Below, piece by piece: positions 36,062-45,235 of a stretch of 64,000 nucleotides of DNA. Each line of letters starts with the position of its first letter. The stretch's first letter is position 1. The translations under genes were made by a program, and so were the position numbers. The notes beneath the pieces were generated by a model. That model did no database searches. It was not told the DNA's origin and worked only from the letters and a program-made list of their open reading frames with translations. Source of the stretch: Thermoanaerobacter sp. (GTDB lineage: Bacteria; Bacillota; Thermoanaerobacteria; Thermoanaerobacterales; Thermoanaerobacteraceae); the NCBI GenBank assembly GCA_014896455.1, contig JADBKJ010000020.1, positions 310,001 through 374,000 of the forward strand. Direction: 5' to 3'.

Positions 36062-37402
36062 TCATCTAAAGAAAGGCAGCCTCATTTTACCTTTCTTTAG
36101 GTCTTTGTCAATATCAGCAAATTTCTTCATCATCTTTTTAGTTTCTTCAAACTGTTTTAAGAGGCTATTTACCTGTTGAATGGTGGTACCGCTGCCTTTG
36201 GCTATTCTTTTCTTTCTACTGCCATTTATAATAGAAGGGTTTTGCCTTTCTTCTTTAGTCATAGATTGAATAATGGCTTCTATCCTCTTTAAGTCTTTTT
36301 CTGAAATGTCTACATTTTTAAGCATGTTTTTGCTCATTCCAGGGATCATACCGAGAAGTTGGTCTAAAGGCCCCATATTTTTAAGACTCTGCAATTGTTC
36401 CAAGAAATCTTCTAATGTAAACTGTTTTGTTAAAAGCTTTTGACCTAACTCTTGTGCCTTTTTCTCATCAATTGCTGCTTGGGCCTTTTCAATTAAAGTC
36501 AAAACATCTCCCATTCCCAAAATACGAGAGGCCATTCTATCAGGATAAAAAGGCTCTAAATCTGTCAACTTTTCGCCTGTACCCACATATTTTATGGGTT
36601 TTTGTGTAACAGCCTTAATAGAAAGAGCTGCTCCACCCCTCGTATCCCCATCCAATTTTGTCAATATAACTCCTGTTATATCGAGCCTTTCATTAAAGGA
36701 AGACGCTACATTCACTGCGTCTTGACCTGTCATCGCATCTACTACTAACAAAATTTCATCTGGTTGTACTGCTTTTTTTATATTTACAAGTTCCTCCATT
36801 AATTCTTCATCTATGTGAAGCCTACCAGCAGTATCTATGATAATTACGTCAGAGTTATGAGACTTTGCATAATCAATAGAAGCTTTTGCAATATCAACAG
36901 GATTTACTTTGTCCCCCATTGTGAAAACTGATACATTTACATTAGCTCCCACAACCTGCAACTGCTTTATGGCAGCTGGTCTGACGACGTCACAGGCTAC
37001 TAGTAGGGGATTTTTCCCCTGCTTCTTTAACAAGTTTGCCAATTTCCCACAAGCAGTAGTCTTTCCAGAACCTTGAAGTCCAACCATCATTATAACTGCA
37101 GGAACTTTATTCCCTATATTTAAGCGGCTTTGAGTAGACCCCATAAGGGCTATAAGCTCATCATTGACTATCTTTATCACCTGTTGCCCCGGGGTCAGGC
37201 TTTCCATCACTTCTTGCCCTAAAGCTTTTTCTGTAACAGAGTTTATAAAGTCTTTTACTACCTTAAAGTTGACATCCGCTTCTAAGAGGGCAACTTTTAC
37301 TTCCCTCATAGCTTCTTTTATATCTTTTTCTGTGAGTTTTCCTTTTCCTCTTAACTTTTTAAAGATTTCCTGCAGCCTTTCAGATAGGCTTTCAAAAGCC
37401 AT
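36062..37402 (-). CDS. ffh: Signal recognition particle protein Ffh
   Basis: SRP54 homologue of 446 residues. N domain, then the G domain with Walker [16 protein letters not shown] (about 108-122), DTAGR (about 191) and [10 protein letters not shown] (about 249); the Met-rich M domain (about 300-440) includes [13 protein letters not shown] and [26 protein letters not shown]. It binds signal peptides and 4.5S RNA (not in this window) and docks with FtsY, encoded next to smc upstream. Follows ylxM by 13 bases. Confidence 0.98.
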   Translation of the reverse strand: MAFESLSERLQEIFKKLRGKGKLTEKDIKEAMREVKVALLEADVNFKVVKDFINSVTEKALGQEVMESLTPGQQVIKIVNDELIALMGSTQSRLNIGNKVPAVIMMVGLQGSGKTTACGKLANLLKKQGKNPLLVACDVVRPAAIKQLQVVGANVNVSVFTMGDKVNPVDIAKASIDYAKSHNSDVIIIDTAGRLHIDEELMEELVNIKKAVQPDEILLVVDAMTGQDAVNVASSFNERLDITGVILTKLDGDTRGGAALSIKAVTQKPIKYVGTGEKLTDLEPFYPDRMASRILGMGDVLTLIEKAQAAIDEKKAQELGQKLLTKQFTLEDFLEQLQSLKNMGPLDQLLGMIPGMSKNMLKNVDISEKDLKRIEAIIQSMTKEERQNPSIINGSRKKRIAKGSGTTIQQVNSLLKQFEETKKMMKKFADIDKDLKKGKMRLPFFR

Positions 37403-37415
37403 TAAAATTTACCTC

Positions 37416-37769
37416 CTACGGATTTAGCTCCTCTATTTCACGAGCTATCTCCTCAATAATTTTCAAAATTTCTGGGTCTCTTTCTCTTTGCCGTATTATC
37501 TTAATGCCCTTTTCTATCTTATCCAGTTTATTAATTATCTCTTGATGTCTTTTTACCAATCCTAATTTTTCCTCAAAAAATTCTAACGAGCTTTCTGCTC
37601 TTTTTAAGGTATCATAAACCCCTTGCCGCGAGATATCCAAAAGTTCGGAAATTTCTCCAAGAGAATAATCATTTAAATAGTACATCTCAAAAATTTCTCT
37701 TTGCTTATCTGTAAGCAAAGCACCATAAAAATCATACAAAAGAGTCATAAATAAAAAATCATCATCCAC
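37416..37769 (-). CDS. ylxM: YlxM/p13-like DNA-binding protein (UPF0122)
   Basis: A 117-residue sigma-70 region-4-like HTH protein (about 15-65: LTDKQREIFEMYYLNDYSLGEISELLDISRQGVYDTLKRAE) with a coiled-coil tail. It is linked with ffh in almost all Firmicutes and acts with the SRP pathway in some. The start is GTG at 37769. A strong promoter with a 37-base leader stands directly before it, so it begins the ylxM-ffh-rpsP-khpA-rimM-trmD-rplS unit. Confidence 0.92.
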   Translation of the reverse strand: MDDDFLFMTLLYDFYGALLTDKQREIFEMYYLNDYSLGEISELLDISRQGVYDTLKRAESSLEFFEEKLGLVKRHQEIINKLDKIEKGIKIIRQRERDPEILKIIEEIAREIEELNP

Positions 37770-37808
37770 AAAAATCCCACCCGTTAAGGTCCTAACCTTT
37801 ACATTAAG

Positions 37809-37837
37809 ATTTTATATGAAGGTCTGCTTTTTGTCAA
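37809..37837 (-). promoter_or_regulatory. Sigma-A promoter of the ylxM-ffh-rpsP-rplS unit
   Basis: On the minus strand: exact TTGACA (37832-37837), 17-base spacer, TAAAAT (37809-37814), with an overlapping TATAAA two bases earlier. It lies in the 99-base gap after ftsY. Confidence 0.75.
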
Positions 37838-37868
37838 GTTGTGTTTTTTCATTTTTTTATGGTTTAAT

Positions 37869-38825
37869 TTACTGAAAAATAGCAGAAACGAAAGATTTTG
37901 CATCAAAAGCTTGCAAATCCTCTATTCCTTCCCCAATTCCTATGTATCTTATAGGTACATTTAATTCTGATTTTATAGCTACCACAATTCCACCTTTTGC
38001 CGTTCCATCTAATTTGGTAAGTACAATACCGGTTATATCAGAAACTTCTTTAAATATTTTCGCTTGTTGAAGAGCATTTTGACCAGTTGTAGCATCTAAA
38101 ACTAAAAAGGTTTCTACTCTCGCTTCAGGATATTCCCTATCTATAACTTTGCGTATTTTCCTCAATTCCTCCATCAGATTCTTTTTATTATGCAGTCTAC
38201 CTGCAGTATCACAAATAAGTATATCTATTCCCCTTGCTTTTGAGGCTTGAATGCCATCAAAAATAACAGAAGCTGGATCTGAGCCTTCTTGATGTTTTAT
38301 AATTGGACAGCTAACTCTCTCTGCCCATATTTCTAACTGGTCAATAGCTGCAGCTCTAAAAGTATCACCTGCTGCTAGCATAACTTTTTTGCCTTCTTTT
38401 TTGTACAAATAAGCTAATTTTCCAATTGTAGTAGTCTTTCCTACTCCATTTACCCCAACGTTCAATATCACCATAGGTGAAGTCAAGGTAAAAGGTTCTA
38501 CATCCTTTTGCAAAATTTCATAAACTTCTTCAGCTAAAAGTTCTTTTATTTGAGACGCATCATAAATCTTCCTTTCTTTTGCCTTTTGACGTATTCCTTC
38601 TATAATCTTAGAAGTAGTACTAATACCTACATCAGCTAAAATTAAAATCTCTTCTAATTCTTCCAAAAATTCTTCGTCAATTTTTCTACCTATTGTAACC
38701 ATACTATCTATTTTAGAAGTCAAATTTTCTCTTGTTTTTAAAAGTCCTTCTTTAATCTTTTGAAAAAAACCTTTTTTTTCAGCAATTTCGGATTCTTTTT
38801 TAGATTTGTCAAAAAAATTAAGCAT
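37869..38825 (-). CDS. ftsY: Signal recognition particle receptor FtsY
   Basis: SRP receptor GTPase of 318 residues with a short basic and acidic N-terminal region, an N domain and a G domain with NVGVNGVGKTTTIGKLAYLYK (about 122-142), DTAGRLHNKKNLMEEL and TKLDGTAKGG. It lacks the long acidic A domain of E. coli FtsY, as usual in Firmicutes. It overlaps the end of smc by eight bases, the conserved rnc-smc-ftsY order. Confidence 0.97.
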   Translation of the reverse strand: MLNFFDKSKKESEIAEKKGFFQKIKEGLLKTRENLTSKIDSMVTIGRKIDEEFLEELEEILILADVGISTTSKIIEGIRQKAKERKIYDASQIKELLAEEVYEILQKDVEPFTLTSPMVILNVGVNGVGKTTTIGKLAYLYKKEGKKVMLAAGDTFRAAAIDQLEIWAERVSCPIIKHQEGSDPASVIFDGIQASKARGIDILICDTAGRLHNKKNLMEELRKIRKVIDREYPEARVETFLVLDATTGQNALQQAKIFKEVSDITGIVLTKLDGTAKGGIVVAIKSELNVPIRYIGIGEGIEDLQAFDAKSFVSAIFQ

Positions 38826-41800
38826 GTTTAACCAAGCCTCCTATTTTGTCGTCAGTATTTAGTTTAAGGGATAACAATTTGGAAACTCCTTTTTCTTGCA
38901 TTGTTACACCGTATATCGCGTCTGCCACCATCATTGTCCCTTTTCTGTGGCTTACAACTATAAACTGAGTATCTCTTGACAATTCTTTCAGAAACTCAGC
39001 AAATCTATCCACATTTGCATCATCTAATGCTGCATCTATCTCATCCAATATACAAAAAGGAGCAGGTTTTATAATTAACATTGCAAATAAAAGGGAAATA
39101 GCAACTAATGCTTTTTCTCCTCCTGAAAGAAGAGAAAGGGTTTGCAATTTCTTTCCTGGGGGCTGGGCTTTAATTTCTATACCTGTTTCTAAAAGATTGT
39201 CTTCATCAGTAAGTATTAACTCTGCATTACCCCCTCCAAAAAGCCGCCTAAACGTCTCCTTAAATTGAATCTGTAGGATTTCAAAACCATCTTTAAATTT
39301 TGTTTTGATAATTTTATTTGCTTCTTCGATTACAGAAATCAAAGATTCCTTTGCCTTTATAATATCTTCCATCTGAGATTTTAAAAAATCATACCTTTCC
39401 TTTACCCCTTTATATTCTTCAATAGCATCTATATTCACATTACCTAATCCTTTTATAGCCTTTGCCAAATGATCTGCTCTTTGTCTTAATTTTAAAATCT
39501 CGCCTTCTTCAGCTTCTTCAAGAGCTCTGTCTAAGGTCAATTCATATTCTTCCCAAAGCCTATTTTTGATATTGTCAATCTCTATCTGGAATCTTTGCAT
39601 TTCCATTTCTACCTTATGAAATTCTTCATTAATATTAGTAAATTCTTGTTGTAAAATCGAAAATTTTTCTTTCCGTTTTTGTAAATCCTCTTCTTCTTGG
39701 AAAATATTATCTTCTAAAAAAGAAATATCTTTTTGAATTTTTTCTACTTCTTGTTGTAATTTATATATTTCTCCTTGCAACTTTTCCCTATCTAAACTCA
39801 AATTGACCTTTAAGCTTTCTATTTCTTTAATATTCTTTTCCTTCTCACCTATATTGTTTTTTTCTCTATCAAATTCTTGTCGTTTATCTTTTAAGTTATG
39901 AAGTTCATTCTGGAGCTTTTGTTCGATTTTAGCGATTTCAATCTTCAAAGCAGTTATTTCTTTGTCTAAAATTGCTAAATTTTCTTCTTCTTTATTGTTT
40001 TTTTCTTTAAAACCATTGATCAAAGCATCCAATCCTTCTTTTTCTTTTTCTAAGCTTTCTAACTCTTTTAAAAACTGGTCAATTTCTTGTTGATAATTTT
40101 CAGTATTTTCCTTTAATTCATCAATTTCTAAAGTATAATTTTCTAGTTGATTTAATAAATTTCCTATCTCTTTTTCTAATGAAATCCTCCTTTGCTCATT
40201 AGAAGTTATATTGTAGCTAATATCAGAAATTTCTTTGTTCAATAATTCTATTTGCTCTTCTTCATGAATTTTATCATTTATTTTTTGCCCAATTTCTTCC
40301 ACCAATATTTCTTGTTGATTTTTTAAACTATCAATTTCTTTTTTCAGTTTAGTTATCTCTTCTTTTCTCTTAAAAATGCTTTGAAGTTTAGGTTTTAAAC
40401 TGCCACCGGTTATTGCACCCCCTGGATTTATAACTTCTCCTTCTAATGTTACAATTTTATAAGCTTGATTATATTTTTTAGATAGCCTCACTGCATTTTC
40501 AATGGTATCTACTATAATAACACGGCCTAACAAAAAATTAAAAATTTCTTTTAAATTATCGTTATACTTTATTAGCTTAGAAGCAACTCCAATTACGCCT
40601 TTCTCAGTCAAAATATTGCTTTCCTGTTGAGAAAGACCCCTCCCACGGATTAAATCAAGAGGCAAAAAAGTAGCTCTTCCTAAATCTTTTTGCTTTAACC
40701 TTGCAATTATTTCCGCTACTCCCTCAGAAGATTTTATAACTATATTCTGTATACTTGAGCCCAATGCTACCTCAATTGCTGTACTATAAGTATTTTCAAC
40801 CTCTAAAAGTTCCCCCACTACTCCTATTATATTTTCCTTAAACGAAGGAATATTTTCAGAGAGTTTTAACAAGTTCCGCACAGTTCCACTATAGCCTTCG
40901 TAATTTTTATCCATCTCCTCTAAAATAGAAAGTCGCGACCTTTTTCTTTCAATTTCTTCTTTAATAACTTTTAAAGTATCTTCTCTCAAAATCAGCTCAT
41001 TATCAATTTTTTGTAAAGCTTGCTGTTTAGTGCTCCTTTGCTGATTCTTTTTATCCAGTTCTTTTTGTAAAATTTGTAATTCTTCAACAATTTTATTTTT
41101 TTCTTTATCCAAAATTTCTATTCGATTTTGAATTTCATCTATATGCTTTTTTAAATTTTGCTGCCTACTTATTGCCTCTTCCTTTAGAGAATTGTTCAAT
41201 GACAATTTTCCCTTCACATCTGCAATGCTATTTAAAATTTCAATTATATCTTCCTTAGCTTTTTCAACTTCTTCTATCTCATTCTTTTGTTTCTTTTGCA
41301 AACTTACATATTCTTCTTGAAATTGTCTTAACTTTTCTTCCAATTCTTCCTTGTTTGCATGTAAAAGGGCTACATTAGACTCTGTCCTTTTAAGTTCTTC
41401 CTTTAAAACTCTTTCCCGTTTTGCAGCTTTTTCTAACTCCTCTCTGTAAAGCTCTGTGGTTTCTTCCAAATTTCTAAGCTTCTCTATTATTAATTCCCTT
41501 TTCCCTGAAACTATCTCTATCTCTCTTAACTTATTGTGGTATTCCTCTTTTTTACTGCCTAATTGCTGTTTTAAGTCATGAATTTCTTTTTCTTTATATA
41601 ACAAATTCTCCTCTTGATTGATTTTATGTATTTTTTTCACATCTAATTGATTTTTTAAGTTCTCATATTTCCCCTTTAAAGCATCATACTGATTCATAGA
41701 CCTCTTTGCTAATTGAATATATAAACTTATATCTGCTTTCCTTTTTTCCTTGTGGAGTTTTAAAAACTCTTCTGCCTTGCCTTTTTGGGCTTCCAAAGTA

Positions 41801-42408
41801 GTAAGCTGCTTCTCTAATTCTACAACTATATCGTTTAAACGAAGTAGATTATCATTAGCTGCTGTGAGTTTCCTCTCTGCTTCTTCTTTTTTATATCTGT
41901 ACTTTGAAATACCTATTGCTTCCTCAAAAATTTGTCTTCTATCTTCTGGTCTTGCAGATAGGACCTCGTCTATTCTCCCTTGTCCTATTATTGAATAGCC
42001 TTCTTTTCCTACTCCTGTATCTAAAAAAAGCTCGTATATGTCTTTAAGACGGCAAGGAGTTTTATTTATAAAAAACTCACTTTCGCCAGATCTAAAAATT
42101 TTTCTGGTAATAACTACTTCTGTATAATCAAAAGGAAGATAACCATCAGAATTATCAAAGGTGAGATTTATTTCACAAAAACCTAAAGGTTTTCTATTCT
42201 CGCTACCTGCGAAAATTACATCCTCTAACTTAGAACCTCTTAAACTTTTGATACTTTGTTCTCCTAAAACTAATCTAATAGCGTCAGAAATATTACTTTT
42301 GCCACTTCCATTTGGACCTACAATTGCTGTTACACCTTTTTCAAAATTAAGAGTTACTTTGTCTGCAAAAGACTTAAAGCCTTGAAGTTCAAGTTTCTTA
42401 AGGTACAT
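38818..42408 (-). CDS. smc: Chromosome segregation protein SMC
   Basis: Condensin ATPase of 1196 residues. N-terminal Walker A GPNGSGKSNISDA (about 32-44), a coiled coil to about 505, the hinge domain (about 510-665, with EGYSGTVRNLL and GRATFLPLD), a second coiled coil, then the ABC signature LSGGEKALVAISLLFAM and Walker B FCILDEIDAALDD near the C-terminus. It compacts and segregates DNA with ScpA and ScpB. Start ATG after GGAGTGGTGG. A promoter with TTGCCA and TATAAT lies about 80 bases upstream, next to a GC-rich element. Confidence 0.98.
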   Translation of the reverse strand: MYLKKLELQGFKSFADKVTLNFEKGVTAIVGPNGSGKSNISDAIRLVLGEQSIKSLRGSKLEDVIFAGSENRKPLGFCEINLTFDNSDGYLPFDYTEVVITRKIFRSGESEFFINKTPCRLKDIYELFLDTGVGKEGYSIIGQGRIDEVLSARPEDRRQIFEEAIGISKYRYKKEEAERKLTAANDNLLRLNDIVVELEKQLTTLEAQKGKAEEFLKLHKEKRKADISLYIQLAKRSMNQYDALKGKYENLKNQLDVKKIHKINQEENLLYKEKEIHDLKQQLGSKKEEYHNKLREIEIVSGKRELIIEKLRNLEETTELYREELEKAAKRERVLKEELKRTESNVALLHANKEELEEKLRQFQEEYVSLQKKQKNEIEEVEKAKEDIIEILNSIADVKGKLSLNNSLKEEAISRQQNLKKHIDEIQNRIEILDKEKNKIVEELQILQKELDKKNQQRSTKQQALQKIDNELILREDTLKVIKEEIERKRSRLSILEEMDKNYEGYSGTVRNLLKLSENIPSFKENIIGVVGELLEVENTYSTAIEVALGSSIQNIVIKSSEGVAEIIARLKQKDLGRATFLPLDLIRGRGLSQQESNILTEKGVIGVASKLIKYNDNLKEIFNFLLGRVIIVDTIENAVRLSKKYNQAYKIVTLEGEVINPGGAITGGSLKPKLQSIFKRKEEITKLKKEIDSLKNQQEILVEEIGQKINDKIHEEEQIELLNKEISDISYNITSNEQRRISLEKEIGNLLNQLENYTLEIDELKENTENYQQEIDQFLKELESLEKEKEGLDALINGFKEKNNKEEENLAILDKEITALKIEIAKIEQKLQNELHNLKDKRQEFDREKNNIGEKEKNIKEIESLKVNLSLDREKLQGEIYKLQQEVEKIQKDISFLEDNIFQEEEDLQKRKEKFSILQQEFTNINEEFHKVEMEMQRFQIEIDNIKNRLWEEYELTLDRALEEAEEGEILKLRQRADHLAKAIKGLGNVNIDAIEEYKGVKERYDFLKSQMEDIIKAKESLISVIEEANKIIKTKFKDGFEILQIQFKETFRRLFGGGNAELILTDEDNLLETGIEIKAQPPGKKLQTLSLLSGGEKALVAISLLFAMLIIKPAPFCILDEIDAALDDANVDRFAEFLKELSRDTQFIVVSHRKGTMMVADAIYGVTMQEKGVSKLLSLKLNTDDKIGGLVKHA

Positions 42409-42487
42409 ACCACCACTCCTTATGCACCTTACATTTTACCACATCTACATTTAAATTTCATCTTTTATTTTTCAGTATTTTTTCAGT

Positions 42488-42515
42488 ATTATACTTATCA
42501 AGGATAGATTGGCAA
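42488..42515 (-). promoter_or_regulatory. Sigma-A promoter of smc-ftsY
   Basis: On the minus strand: TTGCCA (42510-42515), 16-base spacer, TATAAT (42488-42493). The -35 box stands eight bases outside the inverted-repeat end of the GC-rich element. Confidence 0.65.
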
Positions 42516-42522
42516 TTTATTT

Positions 42523-42796
42523 AGCTGACATTTTGCATAGCTCGCTCCCGGTAACAGAGAAGGCTAAACTAACGCTCGAGTTCGGACTATGGAGGGGTAC
42601 CTACGTCAGGTGGCCTCCTTACCTTAAGGTGCCAGCCTCCGGCATCCTTGCCTCCGACCCCGCTTTCGTATCTCAGTCTCGCTAAGTTTCTCTGCACTCA
42701 ACTGAACTGGCTGGTCTTTTCTCTTATTCTCCTTTTTTAACTTTTTCGGTTGAGGGCAGAGCTTTAAAGTCACTTCTCTTGTGCAAAATGTCAGCT
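42523..42796 (-). ncRNA. GC-rich structured RNA / MITE-like element, copy 2
   Basis: A 274-bp element closed by a perfect 15-bp inverted repeat, AGCTGACATTTTGCA (42523-42537) and its complement (42782-42796). Read on the minus strand its core aligns with 21923-22175: shared blocks AACTTAGCGAGACTGAG, GGAGGC, GGCACCT, CACCTGACG, GGTACCC and GTTAGTTT. Equivalent helices form with different bases: 42688-42694 with 42555-42561; hairpin 42641-42652 (GGCA/TGCC); 42632-42638 with 42608-42613 (AGGcTGG/CCACCT), capped by ACCTTAAGGT. A 5' extension folds by CTCTGC..TCAAC (42749-42761) with GTTGA..GCAGAG (42690-42702). A 61-codon ORF inside has no coding character. It is co-directional with the surrounding genes and just upstream of the smc promoter. 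Family unknown to me. Confidence 0.65.
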
Positions 42797-42812
42797 TTAT
42801 TAGTCTCACCTA

Positions 42813-43046
42813 CTACAGTTCTCCACGTACTCTTCGTATTTCTTCTACAATCTCCTCTATTTCTTTCTTATAAGAAGAAGGTGCTAATATTTCTCCCCAT
42901 CCTGTTACCATTTGAAACAATCCATCATAAGCCGTATCATGATAACTTCTTATAAAATGTGGTATCCCCTTTTCTTTTAAAATGCCTTCTAACAGTTTAG
43001 CTTCTATTTCATTTTCTAACACTAAGATTTTAATGAAGCCCTCCAT
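42813..43046 (-). CDS. DUF2007-like small protein
   Basis: A 77-residue soluble protein with a ferredoxin-like pattern: IKILVLENEIEAKLLEGILKEKGIPHFIRSYHD followed by GWGEILAPSSYKKEIEEIVEEIR. This resembles DUF2007 signal-transducing-like proteins (PII-type fold), with no function known. Start ATG 43046, six bases after GAGGTG, is better than the frame's first codon at 43055. It follows spoVS behind a terminator. Confidence 0.75.
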   Translation of the reverse strand: MEGFIKILVLENEIEAKLLEGILKEKGIPHFIRSYHDTAYDGLFQMVTGWGEILAPSSYKKEIEEIVEEIRRVRGEL

Positions 43047-43070
43047 CAAAATCACCTCTATATAAAAATA

Positions 43071-43093
43071 AAACCTGCTAAAAAAGCAGGTTT
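43071..43093 (-). terminator. Terminator after spoVS
   Basis: AAACCTGC and GCAGGTTT arms over a 7-base loop, then TATTTTT on the minus strand, three bases after the spoVS stop. Confidence 0.8.
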
Positions 43094-43096
43094 AGA

Positions 43097-43357
43097 TTAT
43101 CTTGGTTCTACAATAAATTTTATCGCTGTCCTCATTTCGCCGTCTATCTCAATCTCTGAAAAGGCAGGAATCGCAATTAAGTCTATGCCATTTGGCGCCA
43201 CAAACCCCCTTGCTATTGCAATAGCCTTAACCGCTTGATTTACCGCACCTGCCCCAACCGCCTGAATTTCTGCTGAAGATTTTTCTCTTAAGACGGCTGC
43301 TAATGCACCTGCTACAGACTTAGGTTTAGATTTAGCTGATACTTTTAGAACCTCCAC
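43097..43357 (-). CDS. spoVS: Stage V sporulation protein S (SpoVS)
   Basis: An 86-residue Alba-like protein required for coat assembly and stage V in Bacillus; also found in non-spore-formers. The sequence EVLKVSAKSKPKSVAGALA, AIARGFVAPNGIDLIAIPAF and GEMRTAIKFIVEPR matches the very conserved family. The start is GTG at 43357 behind AAGGAGGT; a 26-codon in-frame extension is discarded because SpoVS is always 86 residues. A matching sigma-H promoter stands upstream. Confidence 0.97.
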   Translation of the reverse strand: MEVLKVSAKSKPKSVAGALAAVLREKSSAEIQAVGAGAVNQAVKAIAIARGFVAPNGIDLIAIPAFSEIEIDGEMRTAIKFIVEPR

Positions 43358-43416
43358 TGTAAAATAACCTCCTTCATACATTATTGTGAAAATGAATACA
43401 TTTGATATATATTTAT

Positions 43417-43445
43417 ATATTCGATAAAAAACCAATATTTCCTTC
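43417..43445 (-). promoter_or_regulatory. Sigma-H promoter of spoVS
   Basis: On the minus strand: GAAGGAAAT (-35), 11-base spacer, ATCGAATAT (-10), fitting the published sigma-H pattern RnAGGAwWW-N11/12-RnnGAATwW at every constrained position, about 60 bases before the GTG. spoVS is sigma-H dependent in Bacillus. Confidence 0.75.
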
Positions 43446-43462
43446 TTTTTTATAAAATTTTT

Positions 43463-44527
43463 TTAAAAATTATTTTTTATAAAATCGGTTATAGAAATAC
43501 GCATGACCTTTTTATCACTGCAAACAACTATTTTGTCATTATTAAGACTGTTTAATATTTTAAATTCCATTTTTACGTTGTATTTTTTTTGTAAAAACAA
43601 CTTGTTGAATTTTTTTTGCCCTATAATTGTGGAAATCCGCCTTTCATTAGAAAAAATTGTAACTTTTGTATTCCTTATATTTTTATCCTCAAATACCTCT
43701 ATGAGAATGTCAAGAATAACACTTGACTCAACTAATTGCCCCATTGCAGGATGAAAAGGACCTGCTATTACATCTTTATTGTAATTAATATTTTCTGTCG
43801 TTTGAAGTCCAATACGAATGACATCAATATTATTCTTAATAAAAATTATATACATTTTCTTTGAAAATTCAACAGCCTCTTGCAAGGTTAGAGGAAAGAA
43901 TTTCCCTTCTTTATACATTTTTTCAAGATAAGTATTTTTAATCACCAAAGTAGGATAAATCCTCACAAAATCAGGTTTCAACTCCACAATCTTATAAGCG
44001 GTATTTAAAGATTTCTCTAAGTTATCTCCAGGTAGTCCTATCATTATTTGCAATCCTAATTTAAAGTCATATTGTCGAATTAAATTCACAGCTTTTGCGA
44101 CATCCTCACTTGTATGACCTCTTCTACTTTTTAAAAGCACTTCGTCATCCATTGACTGTACTCCAAGTTCTATTGTTGAAACTTTGTATCTCTTAAGATT
44201 TTGTAAAATCTTGGTGTCTATATAATCAGGACGAGTAGACAAACGAATAGCATCTATTTTGCCATTGTCCAAATATTCTTTCGCAATTCCCAAGTAGAGA
44301 TTTTGCATATCCTGTGGTATTCCCGTAAAACTGCCACCAAAAAAAGATACCTCTATTTCTGCATCCCTTGGAAGAGTTTTTAAATGGGTTTCTATAGTTT
44401 GTCTTACATATTCTTCTGTTATCTCCTGCTGTTGGCCTGTTATTAAATTTTGATTGCAAAAAACACACTTAAAAGGGCAACCTAAATGGGGTATAAAAAG
44501 TGGTATTATATACATCTTTTTTTTCAT
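43463..44527 (-). CDS. Radical SAM protein (Elp3-like N-terminal type)
   Basis: A 354-residue radical SAM enzyme with the cluster motif CxxxCxxC in HLGCPFKCVFCNQ (about 14-26), SFFGGSFTGIP, IRLSTRPDYID and LGVQSMDDEVL, the pattern of the Elp3/YhcC-like group. The C-terminal 100 residues are not recognised and there is no acetyltransferase domain. The substrate is unknown; a tRNA- or protein-modifying role is only suggested. It lies between rnc and spoVS and overlaps rnc by four bases. Confidence 0.82.
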   Translation of the reverse strand: MKKKMYIIPLFIPHLGCPFKCVFCNQNLITGQQQEITEEYVRQTIETHLKTLPRDAEIEVSFFGGSFTGIPQDMQNLYLGIAKEYLDNGKIDAIRLSTRPDYIDTKILQNLKRYKVSTIELGVQSMDDEVLLKSRRGHTSEDVAKAVNLIRQYDFKLGLQIMIGLPGDNLEKSLNTAYKIVELKPDFVRIYPTLVIKNTYLEKMYKEGKFFPLTLQEAVEFSKKMYIIFIKNNIDVIRIGLQTTENINYNKDVIAGPFHPAMGQLVESSVILDILIEVFEDKNIRNTKVTIFSNERRISTIIGQKKFNKLFLQKKYNVKMEFKILNSLNNDKIVVCSDKKVMRISITDFIKNNF

Positions 44528-45222
44528 TTTAATATCCCCAATTTAATCAATGCTTCCATAGCCGCAGCTTGCTCAGCTTCTTTTTTACTTTTACCATAAC
44601 CTTTTCCTAATATTACATCACCAATCCGCACTTGAGTTACAAAAGTTTTATTATGGTCAGGACCTATTTCCTCTATTAGCTCATAGATAATTTTCCCTAT
44701 TTCCATGCTTTGAACAACTTCTTGCAGTTTTGTTTTATAGTCGCGATAAATAAGCCCTTCCAAAACTTCTTCAATGATATTTTTGAACAATTCTAAAATT
44801 ACATTGCGAACGACTTCTAATCCTCCATCCAGATATACAGCAGCCAGTATTGCTTCCATAGCATCTGCAAGAATAGAATCTCTTTCTCTTCCTCCAGTCA
44901 GTTCTTCTCCTTTGCCAATGCGCAAAAAGTTGCCTAATTCTATTTCTCTTGCACATCTGGCAAGGGAGGGCTCACAAACTATTTCAGCTCTATATTTAGA
45001 AAGAGAACCTTCTTCTAAATCTTTTCTATTTTTGTACAAATACTCGCTTATTACAAGGCTTAGGACAGAATCACCTAAAAACTCCAATCTTTCATTGCTA
45101 ACCTTGCTATTTTTGCCTTCGTGAGCCCATGAACTGTGAGTTAAAGCCTCTATAAGCAAATTTTTATCTTTAAAACTATAGTTTATTCTCTTTTCTAATT
45201 CAGACAAATTTTCTTTTTTCAC
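44524..45222 (-). CDS. rnc: Ribonuclease III
   Basis: Double-strand RNA endonuclease that processes rRNA. The catalytic domain carries the signature NERLEFLGDSVLSLVISEYLY with the metal-binding Glu/Asp; the second acidic pair is in DAMEAILAAVYLDGG; the C-terminal dsRBD has DYKTKLQEVVQ and KKEAEQAAAMEALIKLG. I prefer the GTG at 45222, seven bases after AGAGG; the ATG at 45228 touches that site and the longer frame overlaps fabF. It has 232 residues. Confidence 0.95.
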   Translation of the reverse strand: MKKENLSELEKRINYSFKDKNLLIEALTHSSWAHEGKNSKVSNERLEFLGDSVLSLVISEYLYKNRKDLEEGSLSKYRAEIVCEPSLARCAREIELGNFLRIGKGEELTGGRERDSILADAMEAILAAVYLDGGLEVVRNVILELFKNIIEEVLEGLIYRDYKTKLQEVVQSMEIGKIIYELIEEIGPDHNKTFVTQVRIGDVILGKGYGKSKKEAEQAAAMEALIKLGILK

Positions 45223-45235
45223 TTCCATACCTCTT

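Noticed and set aside
42624-42809. 61-codon ORF on the minus strand
   Set aside because: It runs through the inverted repeat end and structured core of the second element, lacks a fitting start site and has no counterpart in the first element.
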